Assembly: GCA_030452275.1 (NCBI GenBank)
Contig: JAKDMR010000002.1
Span: forward strand, 1-35,294
Direction: 5' to 3'
DNA length: 35,294 nt
Origin: Candidatus Nitrosocosmicus sp.
GTDB lineage: Archaea; Thermoproteota; Nitrososphaeria; Nitrososphaerales; Nitrososphaeraceae
Within the stretch, counting starts at the first letter, position 1. Each line of letters begins with the position of its first letter. Under the pieces are notes generated by a model that was not told where the DNA came from, ran no database searches, and worked only from the letters and a program-made list of their open reading frames with translations. Positions 23,974 to 33,115 of the stretch are shown piece by piece. The position numbers were made by a program, and so were the translations under genes.

Positions 23974-24789
23974 TCACTTTAAAATTTTGCAGATAGGCGG
24001 AAATGTTGTTTTATGTTGATTGTTTTTCATCCTGCGGTGAATATCTTGAATTTCCTCTAAAGGCAATCCTAGGAATTCATTTGAAATATTTTCTTGCACG
24101 CTGTTCTGGAAATTATGGAATTTCTCAAAGAATTGGAGAATTGTATCTAGTTGGATGAATGGTAATCCTAAATCGTCTTCAGTGAATTGGTCAGCCCACA
24201 GTCTTGCACTACTCTTCTTAGCTATTACTGAGTCAGGAATTTCAAGGTAATTTGCTAAACCTACCAATTGAGTCTTGTACAAGTCTCCTAGAGGAAGTAA
24301 ATCCGCAGCTCCATCTCCGTATTTTGTAAAATAACCAAGCATTAACTCGGTCTTATTTGACGATCCTAATACCAACCTTCCCAATTGGCCCGAGTAATAA
24401 TACAACATACACATTCTGACTCTGGCAACCAGGTTCCCAGTCAATAAATTATTACCTGTGTCCTTAACTATTTCTAAGAAACTATCTTTGGGTTTATTTA
24501 TAAAAATTTTTTCATAATCAATTTTCAAAGTTGAACATATTCTAAGAGCATCTTCGATGTCACTTGATGGTGTTACATCTTCATCTGGCAATATTAATCC
24601 CTTTACTTTTTTTGAGCCAATCGCGCCTGTTGCTAAATATGCCAGCACGGCAGAATCTATTCCTCCAGAGATTCCCAAAACTACTCCATTTGATTTTCTA
24701 GAGTCGGTTTCTTTTTTTATGAAATTCATAATTTCCTGGCTTATTGATTCAAAGTTCATCGAATTTGAAGTCATTGTTAGAAATATCAT
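23974..24789 (-). CDS. nadE: NAD+ synthase, ammonia-dependent
   Basis: Amidates nicotinate adenine dinucleotide to NAD+ with ATP. The N-type ATP pyrophosphatase loop is SGGIDS at residues 41-46. Further blocks are LILPDEDVTPSSDIEDA, LVLGSSNKTELMLGYFTKYGDG and ADLLPLGDLYKTQ, then SSARLWADQFTEDDLG. There is no N-terminal nitrilase-type glutaminase domain, so free ammonia is the nitrogen donor, which suits an ammonia oxidiser. Length 271 aa. Three in-frame ATGs compete (24789, 24774, 24759); MNFESISQEI at 24759 looks most like family N-termini, and the upstream AT-rich box does not decide between them. The gene is divergent from citrate synthase. Confidence 0.96.
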   Translation of the reverse strand: MIFLTMTSNSMNFESISQEIMNFIKKETDSRKSNGVVLGISGGIDSAVLAYLATGAIGSKKVKGLILPDEDVTPSSDIEDALRICSTLKIDYEKIFINKPKDSFLEIVKDTGNNLLTGNLVARVRMCMLYYYSGQLGRLVLGSSNKTELMLGYFTKYGDGAADLLPLGDLYKTQLVGLANYLEIPDSVIAKKSSARLWADQFTEDDLGLPFIQLDTILQFFEKFHNFQNSVQENISNEFLGLPLEEIQDIHRRMKNNQHKTTFPPICKILK

Positions 24790-24913
24790 ATTAATTTTGT
24801 CATGTAGTCTTATTTGGTTTGGACGCTGTTGTGAAAACCTATCAGAAAAGAGAGATTGCTTTGAATTAATAGAATTATTTTAATATGCAGAATCAATATT
24901 AAAATTAAGGTCA

Positions 24914-26092
24914 TTGGATACACGCAATATAGGTTTAAGGAATATCGAGGTAGCGGACACAAAGATATGTTCAATCGATGGTGAAAATGGAAAATTAATC
25001 TATAGGGGTTATGACATACTTGACCTGGCAAATCATTCTACTTATGAGGAAACAGCATTTCTCCTATTATTTGGAGATTTACCAATAAAAGAGGAACTTA
25101 ATGATTTTAACTCAAAATTAACTGAGTCACGAAGAATTCCTGATTCAGTTACCAAGAACATGAAAAATAAACCAGTCACAGCACATCCAATGGATGTCCT
25201 ACAGTCGTCAATATTAGACCTAGCGGATTATGACCGCAACAGGCTAGATGAGGGGAAAACTGTCAACATTGAAAGGGCTGTATCATTAATTGCAAAGATC
25301 CCTACTATTGTTGCTGCATGGGACAGGATTAGAAACAACAAAGATGTGATAAAGCCACTTGAAGATAATTCTCATGCACATAATTTTTTGTATATGCTTA
25401 GGGGAGAACATCCAAAACATGAAATATCAAAGATATTTGATATTAGCCTAATTTTACACGCTGAGCATAGTTTTAATGCCTCAACTTTCGCTGCCCGAGA
25501 AATAGCGTCAACTCGTGCAAGTATATATGCAAGTATAGGTGGTGCGGTGGGTGCTTTGTCTGGGGAACTCCATGGAGGAGCTAATATTCAAGTGATGAAG
25601 ATGTTGCTAGAGATTGGGGATGTAGACAATGTTGAAAAATGGGTCCAAGCTAGGCTAGTAAAAGGAGCAAGAGTAATGGGAATGGGACACGCAGTGTACA
25701 GAACAACCGACCCAAGGTCGGAAGTCCTTTCAACACTCTCTAGGGCCATTTCTAAAGAAAAAGATACAAAATGGTATGATATGACCGAAAAAATCGAAGA
25801 AGTCACAAAGAAAGTAATGCATCAGACAAAGAAGATGCTGATTTACCCTAATGTTGATTTGTATAGTGCCTCATTATACTATAGTCTAGGAATTCCGATT
25901 GATCTAAATACACCAATATTTGCTATATCTAGAATAGCTGGATGGAATGCTCATATTATTGAAGAGAAATTTGCTGAAGCTGCCCCAAAACCAGCGCTTT
26001 ATAGGCCAAAGGCAGTATATGTTGGTAGGTACTGCGGCCCGATGGGCTGTGAATATGTGAGTCTTATCAATCGAAAAACTCAAAATCCCTAA
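24914..26092 (+). CDS. gltA: Citrate synthase
   Basis: Condenses oxaloacetate and acetyl-CoA. The family start block IDGENGKLIYRGYDILDLA is intact. Catalytic regions are SGELHGGANIQVMKML (His), GMGHAVYRTTDPR (His) and NVDLYSASLYYSLGIP (Asp). The C-terminus ends ALYRPKAVYVGRYCGP. Length 392 aa fits the short archaeal/Gram-positive type (type I, dimer), not the hexameric proteobacterial form. Methylcitrate synthase is close in sequence and cannot be fully excluded. The start is TTG at 24914, preceded by AAGGTCA; there is no in-frame ATG or GTG before the conserved block. It is divergent from nadE with 124 nt between them and followed by purM after 80 nt. Confidence 0.95.
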   Translation: MDTRNIGLRNIEVADTKICSIDGENGKLIYRGYDILDLANHSTYEETAFLLLFGDLPIKEELNDFNSKLTESRRIPDSVTKNMKNKPVTAHPMDVLQSSILDLADYDRNRLDEGKTVNIERAVSLIAKIPTIVAAWDRIRNNKDVIKPLEDNSHAHNFLYMLRGEHPKHEISKIFDISLILHAEHSFNASTFAAREIASTRASIYASIGGAVGALSGELHGGANIQVMKMLLEIGDVDNVEKWVQARLVKGARVMGMGHAVYRTTDPRSEVLSTLSRAISKEKDTKWYDMTEKIEEVTKKVMHQTKKMLIYPNVDLYSASLYYSLGIPIDLNTPIFAISRIAGWNAHIIEEKFAEAAPKPALYRPKAVYVGRYCGPMGCEYVSLINRKTQNP

Positions 26093-26130
26093 ATATTCTG
26101 ATAGTCAATCCAAATAGAAAGGGTTGTGCT

Positions 26131-26143
26131 TTTAAATTTATAA
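26131..26143 (+). promoter_or_regulatory. TATA-like box of purM
   Basis: TTTAAATTTATAA lies 30-42 nt before the TTG start of purM and would place transcription start about 10 nt ahead of it. It sits in the 80-nt spacer after citrate synthase, so purM may have its own promoter. Confidence 0.45.
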
Positions 26144-26172
26144 GGACCATCAAATTTCTCTAATTAATATCG

Positions 26173-27261
26173 TTGAATTCCTTAGGCAAGAACAATGTCA
26201 AATATAGTGATGTTGGGATAGACGTTGATAAAATAAAGTCAATTCAAAATTTAATCGGGAAAAGTATCACAAGTACACATCTATTACCAACAAAAGGTAA
26301 AGTAATTTCTGGATATGGTCACTATGCTGGACTTATTGAATTTAACAAAAAAATAATGACCTTGCACACCGATGGCGTTGGATCAAAGATCTTGGTAGCA
26401 CAAGCCATGAACAAGTATAACACGATTGGTATCGACTGTATAGCTATGAATGTTAATGACACGGTTTGTTTAGGAGCTACTCCAGTAGGGTACCTTTCTT
26501 ATGTAGCCTTGGAAAAGACTAATCATAATTTGCTAAAGGAGATCACTAAAGGCTTGGTCAAGGGGGCTGTTGTGTCAAACGTAGCAATAGTTGGAGGAGA
26601 AACAGCAATACTTTCTGATATTATTACCGGTCAAAAGGAAGGTCATAATTTTGATCTTGCAGGAATGGTTCTGGGGATATTAGAAACTAAGAGAAAAATG
26701 ATCCTTGGCGACAAGATTAGACCCGGTGATGTAATAATAGGAATAAAAAGTTCTGGAATCCATTCTAATGGATTGACTCTAGCAAGAGAAGTTTTGCTTA
26801 AGCATCACGGTATAAACGACAAACCCGATTTCATAAATAAATCAGTAGGAGCCGACTTATTAACACCTACCACCATATATTCAAATGTCATCCTTAAAAT
26901 AGTTGAAAAATTTGCAACGAAAATACATGGATTGGCACATATCACAGGAGGTGCATTTACAAAGCTTAAAAGATTGAATGAACGTGTTGATTATGTTTTG
27001 GATAATTTGCCTGCTATTAATGGCGTATTTAAGCAAATTATGGTGGATGGAAACATTTCAGAAAAAGAAATGTATAGGACTTTTAACATGGGCATCGGAT
27101 TTTGTGTAATTGCAGCAAGAGAATCAGCGGATGAAATAATTGAAACCATTAATAATGAGAAAATGAAATCTAGCATAATCGGAAACATTAGAAGAAACGG
27201 GAAGGGTAATTCATTCATTAATTCATCAAGTGATAATGAAATGAAAATAGTCCAATTATAA
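26173..27261 (+). CDS. purM: Phosphoribosylformylglycinamidine cyclo-ligase (AIR synthase)
   Basis: Closes the imidazole ring in purine synthesis (FGAM plus ATP to AIR). Family blocks in order: HTDGVGSKILVA, IGIDCIAMNVNDTVCLGATPVGYL, VVSNVAIVGGETAIL, DLAGMVLGI, KSSGIHSNGLTLAR, LTPTTIYS, GLAHITGGAFTKL and FNMGIGFCVI. Length 362 aa is usual. The start is TTG at 26173; the first conserved residues (VKYSDVGIDVDK) begin nine codons in and no other start codon lies between. Other purine genes are not in the window. The following 423 nt carry no gene, so it is probably the end of its transcript. Confidence 0.97.
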   Translation: MNSLGKNNVKYSDVGIDVDKIKSIQNLIGKSITSTHLLPTKGKVISGYGHYAGLIEFNKKIMTLHTDGVGSKILVAQAMNKYNTIGIDCIAMNVNDTVCLGATPVGYLSYVALEKTNHNLLKEITKGLVKGAVVSNVAIVGGETAILSDIITGQKEGHNFDLAGMVLGILETKRKMILGDKIRPGDVIIGIKSSGIHSNGLTLAREVLLKHHGINDKPDFINKSVGADLLTPTTIYSNVILKIVEKFATKIHGLAHITGGAFTKLKRLNERVDYVLDNLPAINGVFKQIMVDGNISEKEMYRTFNMGIGFCVIAARESADEIIETINNEKMKSSIIGNIRRNGKGNSFINSSSDNEMKIVQL

Positions 27262-27684
27262 ACAAAATATATATTTTACTATATTGTTTGTCAAATATCA
27301 ATTGATAGCAAAAATCGTTTTAATTTACACCGAAAAGCTAAATAAAAAATAGGAAGTATTTTGCATTGAGAATAAGATAGTTTCTTTTTTCTTGTTTAGA
27401 TGCTGGAAGATATCAACTTAATTTGTCAAAAATTTTCATATTGAGATCGTAATTTAAGGACTTTGAAAAGTGACAAATAGAATTAGAGAAATTTACTGGT
27501 ATTTCTCTAATAAATTTACGGATGTTCTGGTCAGTTTTAGATTCCTAATGGTATTCTCATCCTCATTCCTATCGCTGTTGCCGCCTCCTTATTTCTCGTA
27601 ATTTAGAGGAAAAAATTCCAGGTAAGTAGGAAGAGATATTTAGTCGTATAATAGATAGATTTTCAGAGGGAGACATTCGCTAGA
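27262..27684. other. 423-nt intergenic tract with one strong hairpin
   Basis: No gene supported. The region between purM and elp3 holds a perfect 11-bp inverted repeat, ATTAGAGAAAT at 27482-27492 and ATTTCTCTAAT at 27501-27511, with an 8-nt loop. A short hydrophobic frame (27541-27606) resembles a membrane tail but has no start or body. GAGGGAG at 27666-27672 may be the ribosome binding site of elp3, though its spacing to the TTG is long. Confidence 0.6.
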
Positions 27685-29613
27685 TTGTTTGTAAATGCGT
27701 CTCGACATAATGCTAAAGATGATAACCAATATCAGCAGATATGCAAGGAAATTGCAAATGATATCTTATCTAGGAATGATGGCAGTAATTTGATGAGTAT
27801 TAGTGAGATAAATAAACTAATAAAATCAAAATCCTCTCTATATAAACTACCAAGTATTCCAAAATATGCTGAAATAAACCGATTCATTCCAATCACTAGT
27901 CAATATAAAAGACTATTAAGGAAAAAGCCTGTGAAGACTCGGTCAGGAATTGCGGTTATTACAGTTATGCCTATGCCCTACGATTGTCCTCATGGGAAAT
28001 GTATTTACTGTCCGGGTGGGAAGGAGTATAATACACCCCTTAGTTATATCGGTACTGAACCTTCTACCAGATTCGCTCAAAGAGTTAAATATGATTCTTA
28101 TGAACAGATTCGTTACAAGATAATGCAATTGATGGAAGGGGGTCATGAGGTTAGTAAGGCAGAATTAGTTATAGTTGGAGGAACGTTTCCATTTTATCCG
28201 AAGGATTACCAAATTTATTTTGTTAAAAGATGTTATGATGCCCTTAATTCTATTAAGCATATTGATCTTGCGATCCAAACACCAATTGCATATTCTGGTA
28301 GCCTAGACGAGAACACTATCTTTTCACTAGATAGTTCTAAGAAGGCCAGCACATTTAAAACCAACTCGCTCTTATTGTCACTTAATAAATCAAAGGAACA
28401 AAATGAAACGGCTTTTGTAAGATGTGTTGGTCTCACCATTGAAACAAAACCTGATTATTGCAAAATGGATCATATCAATATGATGCTAGAACTCGGAACG
28501 ACTCGAATTGAGCTAGGCGTCCAATCACTAAATGACTCTGTTTTTAAGATGGTTAATCGAGGTCACACCATCGATGATGTTTATAGAGCATTTTATGAGG
28601 CGCGCAATTCCGGTTATAAGATTGGGGCTCATATGATGCCTGGATTGCCGGGTTCTTCTTGTGAACAAGACTTGAATGATTCAAAGAATTTGTTTGAAGA
28701 TGAAAGGCTAAAACCAGATATGTTAAAAATCTATCCCACCCTTGTAGTACGAAATACCGGGCTATACAAATTATATCAAGAACAAAAGTACAAAAGTTAT
28801 TCTACAAACGAATTGGTTGAACTTCTAGTAGAAATAAAGAAAATTATCCCACCTTGGGTAAGGATTATGAGGATACAAAGGGAAATAGAAGCGCCTGATA
28901 TCATATCAGGTCCTAAAATAGGAAACATTAGACAGTTAGTGTTAAAAGAATTAAAAAGGCAAGGAATAAAGTGCAATTGTATCCGATGTAGAGAGATAGG
29001 ACTTTATGAAAACAAAATAGAATTTTCAGACGATGATGTCTTGTTGTTTAGGACAGAATATAATGCATCTAGAGGAAGAGAAATTTTCTTGACTTTCGAG
29101 TTAAAGGATAGGACGCTCCTTCTAGGTTTTCTCCGGCTACGAATCATGTCTGATCCTCTTAGAAAAGAACTGCAAACAAAAACTGACTTTAAGACAGGAT
29201 CCAGTGATAGCATCATATCTGATTCCCTAGTCAAATCATTAACCTCTGCAATTGTGCGAGAGATACATGTTTACGGAACAGTCGCGAAGGTAGGCGAGCA
29301 GGTTTCGAAGAAACAACAACCTTCATCGACTAAAACTAAATCCGTTATAAAGGTTAGAAATGGTGATACCAGCAATGATAGTATTCAAAGTATGTTTAAT
29401 TTTCCTGCTATTGCTGGTAGTTTAGTTCCTAAAATTCAAGTTAAATATCAACACAAAGGTCTTGGACGACGTTTATTAGCTGAAGCTGAAAGAATCTGCA
29501 AAGAAGAGTATGGTTTGAAAAAAATTTCAGTAATCAGTGCTGTAGGAACCAGAGATTATTACAGGAAATTTGGATATACTAATAATGGTCCATATGTTAC
29601 AAAATTATTATAG
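27685..29613 (+). CDS. elp3: Elp3-type tRNA uridine-34 modification enzyme
   Basis: Radical SAM plus acetyltransferase enzyme that starts carboxymethyl-type modification of the wobble uridine. The cluster motif is Cys101-x4-Cys106-x2-Cys109 (CPHGKCIYCPGG), followed by GGTFPFYP, TRIELGVQSLND and GHMMPGLPG-like AHMMPGLPGSS. The C-terminal GNAT domain has QVKYQHKGLGRRLLAEAE and ISAVGTRDYYRKFGY. At 642 aa it is longer than usual for archaeal Elp3. Two polar insertions explain this: one in the radical SAM part (about residues 213-245) and a Ser/Thr/Lys-rich one of about 40 residues inside the GNAT domain, before the acetyl-CoA loop. The TTG at 27685 is the only reasonable start. lysS follows after 5 nt, so both tRNA genes share a message. 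Confidence 0.95.
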   Translation: MFVNASRHNAKDDNQYQQICKEIANDILSRNDGSNLMSISEINKLIKSKSSLYKLPSIPKYAEINRFIPITSQYKRLLRKKPVKTRSGIAVITVMPMPYDCPHGKCIYCPGGKEYNTPLSYIGTEPSTRFAQRVKYDSYEQIRYKIMQLMEGGHEVSKAELVIVGGTFPFYPKDYQIYFVKRCYDALNSIKHIDLAIQTPIAYSGSLDENTIFSLDSSKKASTFKTNSLLLSLNKSKEQNETAFVRCVGLTIETKPDYCKMDHINMMLELGTTRIELGVQSLNDSVFKMVNRGHTIDDVYRAFYEARNSGYKIGAHMMPGLPGSSCEQDLNDSKNLFEDERLKPDMLKIYPTLVVRNTGLYKLYQEQKYKSYSTNELVELLVEIKKIIPPWVRIMRIQREIEAPDIISGPKIGNIRQLVLKELKRQGIKCNCIRCREIGLYENKIEFSDDDVLLFRTEYNASRGREIFLTFELKDRTLLLGFLRLRIMSDPLRKELQTKTDFKTGSSDSIISDSLVKSLTSAIVREIHVYGTVAKVGEQVSKKQQPSSTKTKSVIKVRNGDTSNDSIQSMFNFPAIAGSLVPKIQVKYQHKGLGRRLLAEAERICKEEYGLKKISVISAVGTRDYYRKFGYTNNGPYVTKLL

Positions 29614-29618
29614 GGCAT

Positions 29619-31328
29619 ATGAGTAGTTCTCCTGAAAATATAATTGGGAAAGGAACTTGGATTGATAAAATTGCTTATACCTTAGTCGAACGGGAAAAAA
29701 AACTCGGGAGGTCAACCTATAACATCAAGGTTGAAAGCGGACTAGGTGCATCCGGCATCCCCCATATAGGAAGCATGGGCGATGCTGTAAGAGCCTACGG
29801 GATTTCATTGGCTCTACAAAATCTCGGTTATGCATCAGAACTAATAGCGTTTTCAGATGACCTAGATGGATTAAGAAAAGTACCAACTGGCCTTCCCAAA
29901 TGGCTAGAAAATCACATTTGTAAACCGGTATCTACAATACCCGACCCATTTGGTGATTGTCACGACTCGTACGGCCAACATATGAGTAGATTGCTATTAG
30001 AAGGGTTAGATTTGGCTGGAGTAAAGTACACCTTTAAAAGCGGTACCCAAACTTACAGGAGTGGAATACTAACAGAGCAAACTCACACAATACTATCAAA
30101 AAGCAAATTAATTGGTGATAAAATTGCCGAATCTACTGGTCAACAAAAATATCTCAAATTTCTTCCTTACTTTCCTATTTGTGAGAATTGTAACAGACTG
30201 TATGTTGCCAACTCGATTGATTATTTAGAAAATGAGAAAGCAGTGACTTATTCATGTACCGGAAATACAATTGGAAAAAAACTAATTCAAGGCTGCGGAC
30301 ACACCGGTCAAGTTAAGATACAGAGTGGGAACGGAAAACTGGCTTGGAAAGTTGAATTTGCTGCCCGATGGCAGGCATTTGACATTAAATTTGAAGCGTT
30401 TGGCAAAGACATTATGGATTCTGTAAAAATAAATGACTGGATCTGCGATGAAATTTTGAAATTTAGTCATCCATTGCATGCAAAGTATGAGATGTTTTTA
30501 GACAAAGGTGGCAAGAAAATAAGCAAATCCGCTGGAAATGTCTTGACCCCACAAATGTGGCTAAAATATGGAACACCAGAATCACTCCTATTATTACTGT
30601 ATAAAAGAATTTCAGGGACTAGACATGTAGGGATTGACGATATACCTGCACTCATGGATGAGTACGATTTATTTGAAGATATTTTCTTTGGAAGAATAAA
30701 GGAGCCAAATGATAGCAAGCGATTGAAAATAAACGGGGTCTACGAATATATCAATCACATTCGTCCACCAGTTGATGATTCATCCTCCATACACATCCCT
30801 TACCGGATATTAATACAACAGGCAAATTTATTTAAGAACCAAAATCAGGGATCAGACCAGTTACTAAATATCATATTTGATAGACTAAAGAAATATCGTC
30901 TGGTAAAGGAAGAAGACATTAAGAAAAAGGATCTAATCAATAAAATAAAACTTGCTATAAACTGGGTGGGAGATTTTAATGACCTCAACGAAGGTGAAGG
31001 TGAGGGCAACGTTATTAGAGCCAATGAAAAGGTAGAAATGACCAGCATTCAGAAGGACGTGGTTTCTAAAATAGGAAATGAGTTAACTAATTTGGCATCA
31101 AACCTAGAAAATAAGAGTAAGGATTCTAAAACTCAAGACGACGATTTGGCCCAAGAGGTACAAACTATAATCTTTAATAACGCAAAAAATAACAATCTTC
31201 AACCTAAAGAAATCTTTAAACTATTGTATAAAATTTTAATAAATTCAGAAAAGGGTCCTAGACTTGGGAACTATATTGTGGACCTTGGTATAAGTAATGT
31301 GGTAAAAGTAATAGAGAAGAGAACTTGA
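29619..31328 (+). CDS. lysS: Lysyl-tRNA synthetase, class I
   Basis: Charges tRNA-Lys using the class I fold found in many archaea, unrelated to the class II enzyme of most bacteria and eukaryotes. The HIGH-equivalent is HIGS at residues 49-52 (GIPHIGSMGDAVRAYG) and KMSKS reads KISKS (GGKKISKSAGNV). The zinc-binding insertion is visible as CENCNRLY and CTGNTIGKKLIQGCGHTG, followed by KVEFAARWQAFDIKFEAFGKD. A helical anticodon-binding domain fills the last 200 residues and carries a charged, low-complexity stretch. Length 569 aa is in the family range. It begins 5 nt after elp3, coupling tRNA-Lys charging to a wobble modification that acts on tRNAs including tRNA-Lys. Confidence 0.97.
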   Translation: MSSSPENIIGKGTWIDKIAYTLVEREKKLGRSTYNIKVESGLGASGIPHIGSMGDAVRAYGISLALQNLGYASELIAFSDDLDGLRKVPTGLPKWLENHICKPVSTIPDPFGDCHDSYGQHMSRLLLEGLDLAGVKYTFKSGTQTYRSGILTEQTHTILSKSKLIGDKIAESTGQQKYLKFLPYFPICENCNRLYVANSIDYLENEKAVTYSCTGNTIGKKLIQGCGHTGQVKIQSGNGKLAWKVEFAARWQAFDIKFEAFGKDIMDSVKINDWICDEILKFSHPLHAKYEMFLDKGGKKISKSAGNVLTPQMWLKYGTPESLLLLLYKRISGTRHVGIDDIPALMDEYDLFEDIFFGRIKEPNDSKRLKINGVYEYINHIRPPVDDSSSIHIPYRILIQQANLFKNQNQGSDQLLNIIFDRLKKYRLVKEEDIKKKDLINKIKLAINWVGDFNDLNEGEGEGNVIRANEKVEMTSIQKDVVSKIGNELTNLASNLENKSKDSKTQDDDLAQEVQTIIFNNAKNNNLQPKEIFKLLYKILINSEKGPRLGNYIVDLGISNVVKVIEKRT

Positions 31329-31384
31329 CTTTATAGGAAAGAGTTGATCACATATCAGATTTTTATGTTGATGGAAGAATAACG

Positions 31385-32686
31385 ATGTCAATTATTTCAC
31401 TACAAGCTTTTAGGAATGTCCTTTATGAGTATCAAAATTTAATCATCGTATTTGGATTAATTATTTCATTTTCGGGAGGCAGTTGGGATATAACATTTCA
31501 TATTTTGAGCCAACCCGAAAGTTTCTTCTCATACCCACATAGTCTTGTCTATACTGGAATTTTTATAGTAATCAGCATATTTTTCATTAATTTTATAAAA
31601 AACATTTCGAACGAAAATCCAAATAGGAAAGCCAATTGCATAATATTATTAGGTGCTGTTTTAATTCTTGCAGCTGGACCATTTGATTTCTCCTGGCACT
31701 TAAAGTTCGGTTTAGACGGCCTTCTTAGTCCACCTCACGTTACGTTGCTGACTGGGTGGATGTTAGTTGGATTGGGTAATCTTCGAATCATAAATAATTT
31801 GGTTTATTTAAATTTAAGGAACAGGAGATCAGAGAAGAACAGTTCTGTTGTTAGGGCAGAGGTAAACTATCAGGAGTATGATAGAAATGATCATGAAGAT
31901 TCAGGCACGGTCGATTACGCAAACAAGCCAGGCAAGGAAAAGCTCGCACTTCTTAAAATTCAACTTTTCCTTAATCTTTCTTTTATCTTGTTAATTTTAT
32001 CTGGATTTATCTACTTTTTTTCGCTACCTTTTTCAGAAACTCAATATTACAATTACAACCCGGATCCACTAGTTGCTTTTTTTGTCTATAGTCTTGGGTT
32101 CCCACTCTTGTTTTCTAGCTTTTTCTTAAGGATATTGAAAAATTATCCAGATTTTGATGAAATGATCCTTTTAGTTGGAAGTTTTTATGTAGTAATCATG
32201 CTTTTGACTCAGATCACCTCAAATCCATTTTTGTTTGTTTATTCAGCGTACTATATGTTAAATGTAATACCATTTGTGATAATTTATCTGCTTAACAAGA
32301 AGCAAAAAAGAAAAACATTTTCCAAAATGAATGCTCTAGCATTACCAGTAAGTAATTCTAAAGACAAGACGGAAAAATACATGAATGCAAAAATGTATAT
32401 TTTCTATGCACTAGTACTAGCAATTTCATCATTTACAATATGCTTTCCACTCAATACCTACATATTAAATGAAGAACTATATGGATATTTGGTATACCAG
32501 AACCTAGTTTCCAAAGTGTACAATCAACTATTTGGAGACTACTTTATAATTATCATGGGTATATCAATAGTTGGCGGGCTTTTGGGATTTTCGCTGGCTA
32601 TAAATAATGGGATTGTTAAGGCTTCAAAGTATAAGGTAATTCAATTTCGTCAATATTTTGCAGAGCATAGACATGGAGGCCGATGA
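31385..32686 (+). CDS. Polytopic membrane protein with duplicated His-pair motif
   Basis: I cannot name a characterised family. About ten membrane helices are predicted by eye, four before and six after a hydrophilic loop at residues 138-190. The first four contain an internal duplication: D35-x3-H39-x12-H52-x4-TG and D101-x3-H105-x12-H118-x4-TG, aligned without gaps at an offset of 66 residues. Around the second His both copies carry S-x-P-H (SYPH and SPPH), and aromatic residues flank the first His in each. Each copy runs from the end of one helix to the start of the next, so four His and two Asp could meet near one membrane face to hold a metal or haem. The gene starts 56 nt after lysS. 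The function is unknown and the ligand role is inferred. Confidence 0.75.
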   Translation: MSIISLQAFRNVLYEYQNLIIVFGLIISFSGGSWDITFHILSQPESFFSYPHSLVYTGIFIVISIFFINFIKNISNENPNRKANCIILLGAVLILAAGPFDFSWHLKFGLDGLLSPPHVTLLTGWMLVGLGNLRIINNLVYLNLRNRRSEKNSSVVRAEVNYQEYDRNDHEDSGTVDYANKPGKEKLALLKIQLFLNLSFILLILSGFIYFFSLPFSETQYYNYNPDPLVAFFVYSLGFPLLFSSFFLRILKNYPDFDEMILLVGSFYVVIMLLTQITSNPFLFVYSAYYMLNVIPFVIIYLLNKKQKRKTFSKMNALALPVSNSKDKTEKYMNAKMYIFYALVLAISSFTICFPLNTYILNEELYGYLVYQNLVSKVYNQLFGDYFIIIMGISIVGGLLGFSLAINNGIVKASKYKVIQFRQYFAEHRHGGR

Positions 32687-32742
32687 CTATCTTTTGTAAT
32701 ACAAGTGAAATCATAAAGTAGTAGTTTTGGTGAACGTAATGA

Positions 32743-32755
32743 TAAAATATATTTT
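32743..32755 (+). promoter_or_regulatory. TATA-like box of the small helical protein gene
   Basis: TAAAATATATTTT lies 22-34 nt before the ATG at 32777, so that ATG would be at or near the 5' end of a leaderless mRNA. This argues against the GTG at 32756, which begins one base after the box. Confidence 0.4.
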
Positions 32756-32776
32756 GTGCGCTTCCTATATCCAACC

Positions 32777-33115
32777 ATGAGAAACAACAGATTGCCATCC
32801 ATTTCTGATATCGTTTCAGAGTCGAAGGAAGAAAGGATTATTTACTATAGAAAATTCTTCGCTGAATTGAGACTAAATAGGTTACATTTTCAATTAACAA
32901 TTTTGAATTATTTCTCTAGTCTGGATGTGCCAGAAAATAGCCAGTCTTTTGCAAACGAGCTTGAAAATTATATTTCCTTTTTTAAAAAAATGGATGATTG
33001 GCTAGAAAATTTAAAACTTGAGGGGTTATACCTTGAATTTCAAGAACAATGCTTAGATGAGATTAAAGCCATAGAACAGATCATCCAAAGCTATGAATGT
33101 AAGATGAAAAATTAA
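32777..33115 (+). CDS. Small helical protein, unknown function
   Basis: A 112-aa protein with no recognised domain. It is hydrophilic and apparently all-helical, rich in Glu, Leu, Phe and Tyr, with no membrane segment, signal peptide or metal motif; its two cysteines are far apart near the C-terminus. A region at about residues 18-60 (RIIYYRKFFAELRLNRL onward) could form an amphipathic or coiled-coil helix. A longer frame starts with GTG at 32756, but the TATA-like box placement favours ATG at 32777. Its stop overlaps the stop region of the opposing gene by 4 nt, so the two genes converge tightly. It could be a lineage-specific regulator or binding partner, but nothing in the sequence says so. 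Confidence 0.65.
   Translation: MRNNRLPSISDIVSESKEERIIYYRKFFAELRLNRLHFQLTILNYFSSLDVPENSQSFANELENYISFFKKMDDWLENLKLEGLYLEFQEQCLDEIKAIEQIIQSYECKMKN

Noticed and set aside
27541..27606. Hydrophobic 21-codon stretch starting IPNG, somewhat like the PEFG-CTERM sorting tails of thaumarchaeal surface proteins
   Set aside because: It follows a stop codon directly, has no start and no protein body, and lacks the PEFG motif itself.
32756..32776. GTG at 32756 as the start of the small helical protein
   Set aside because: It directly abuts the TATA-like box that is well spaced for the ATG at 32777.
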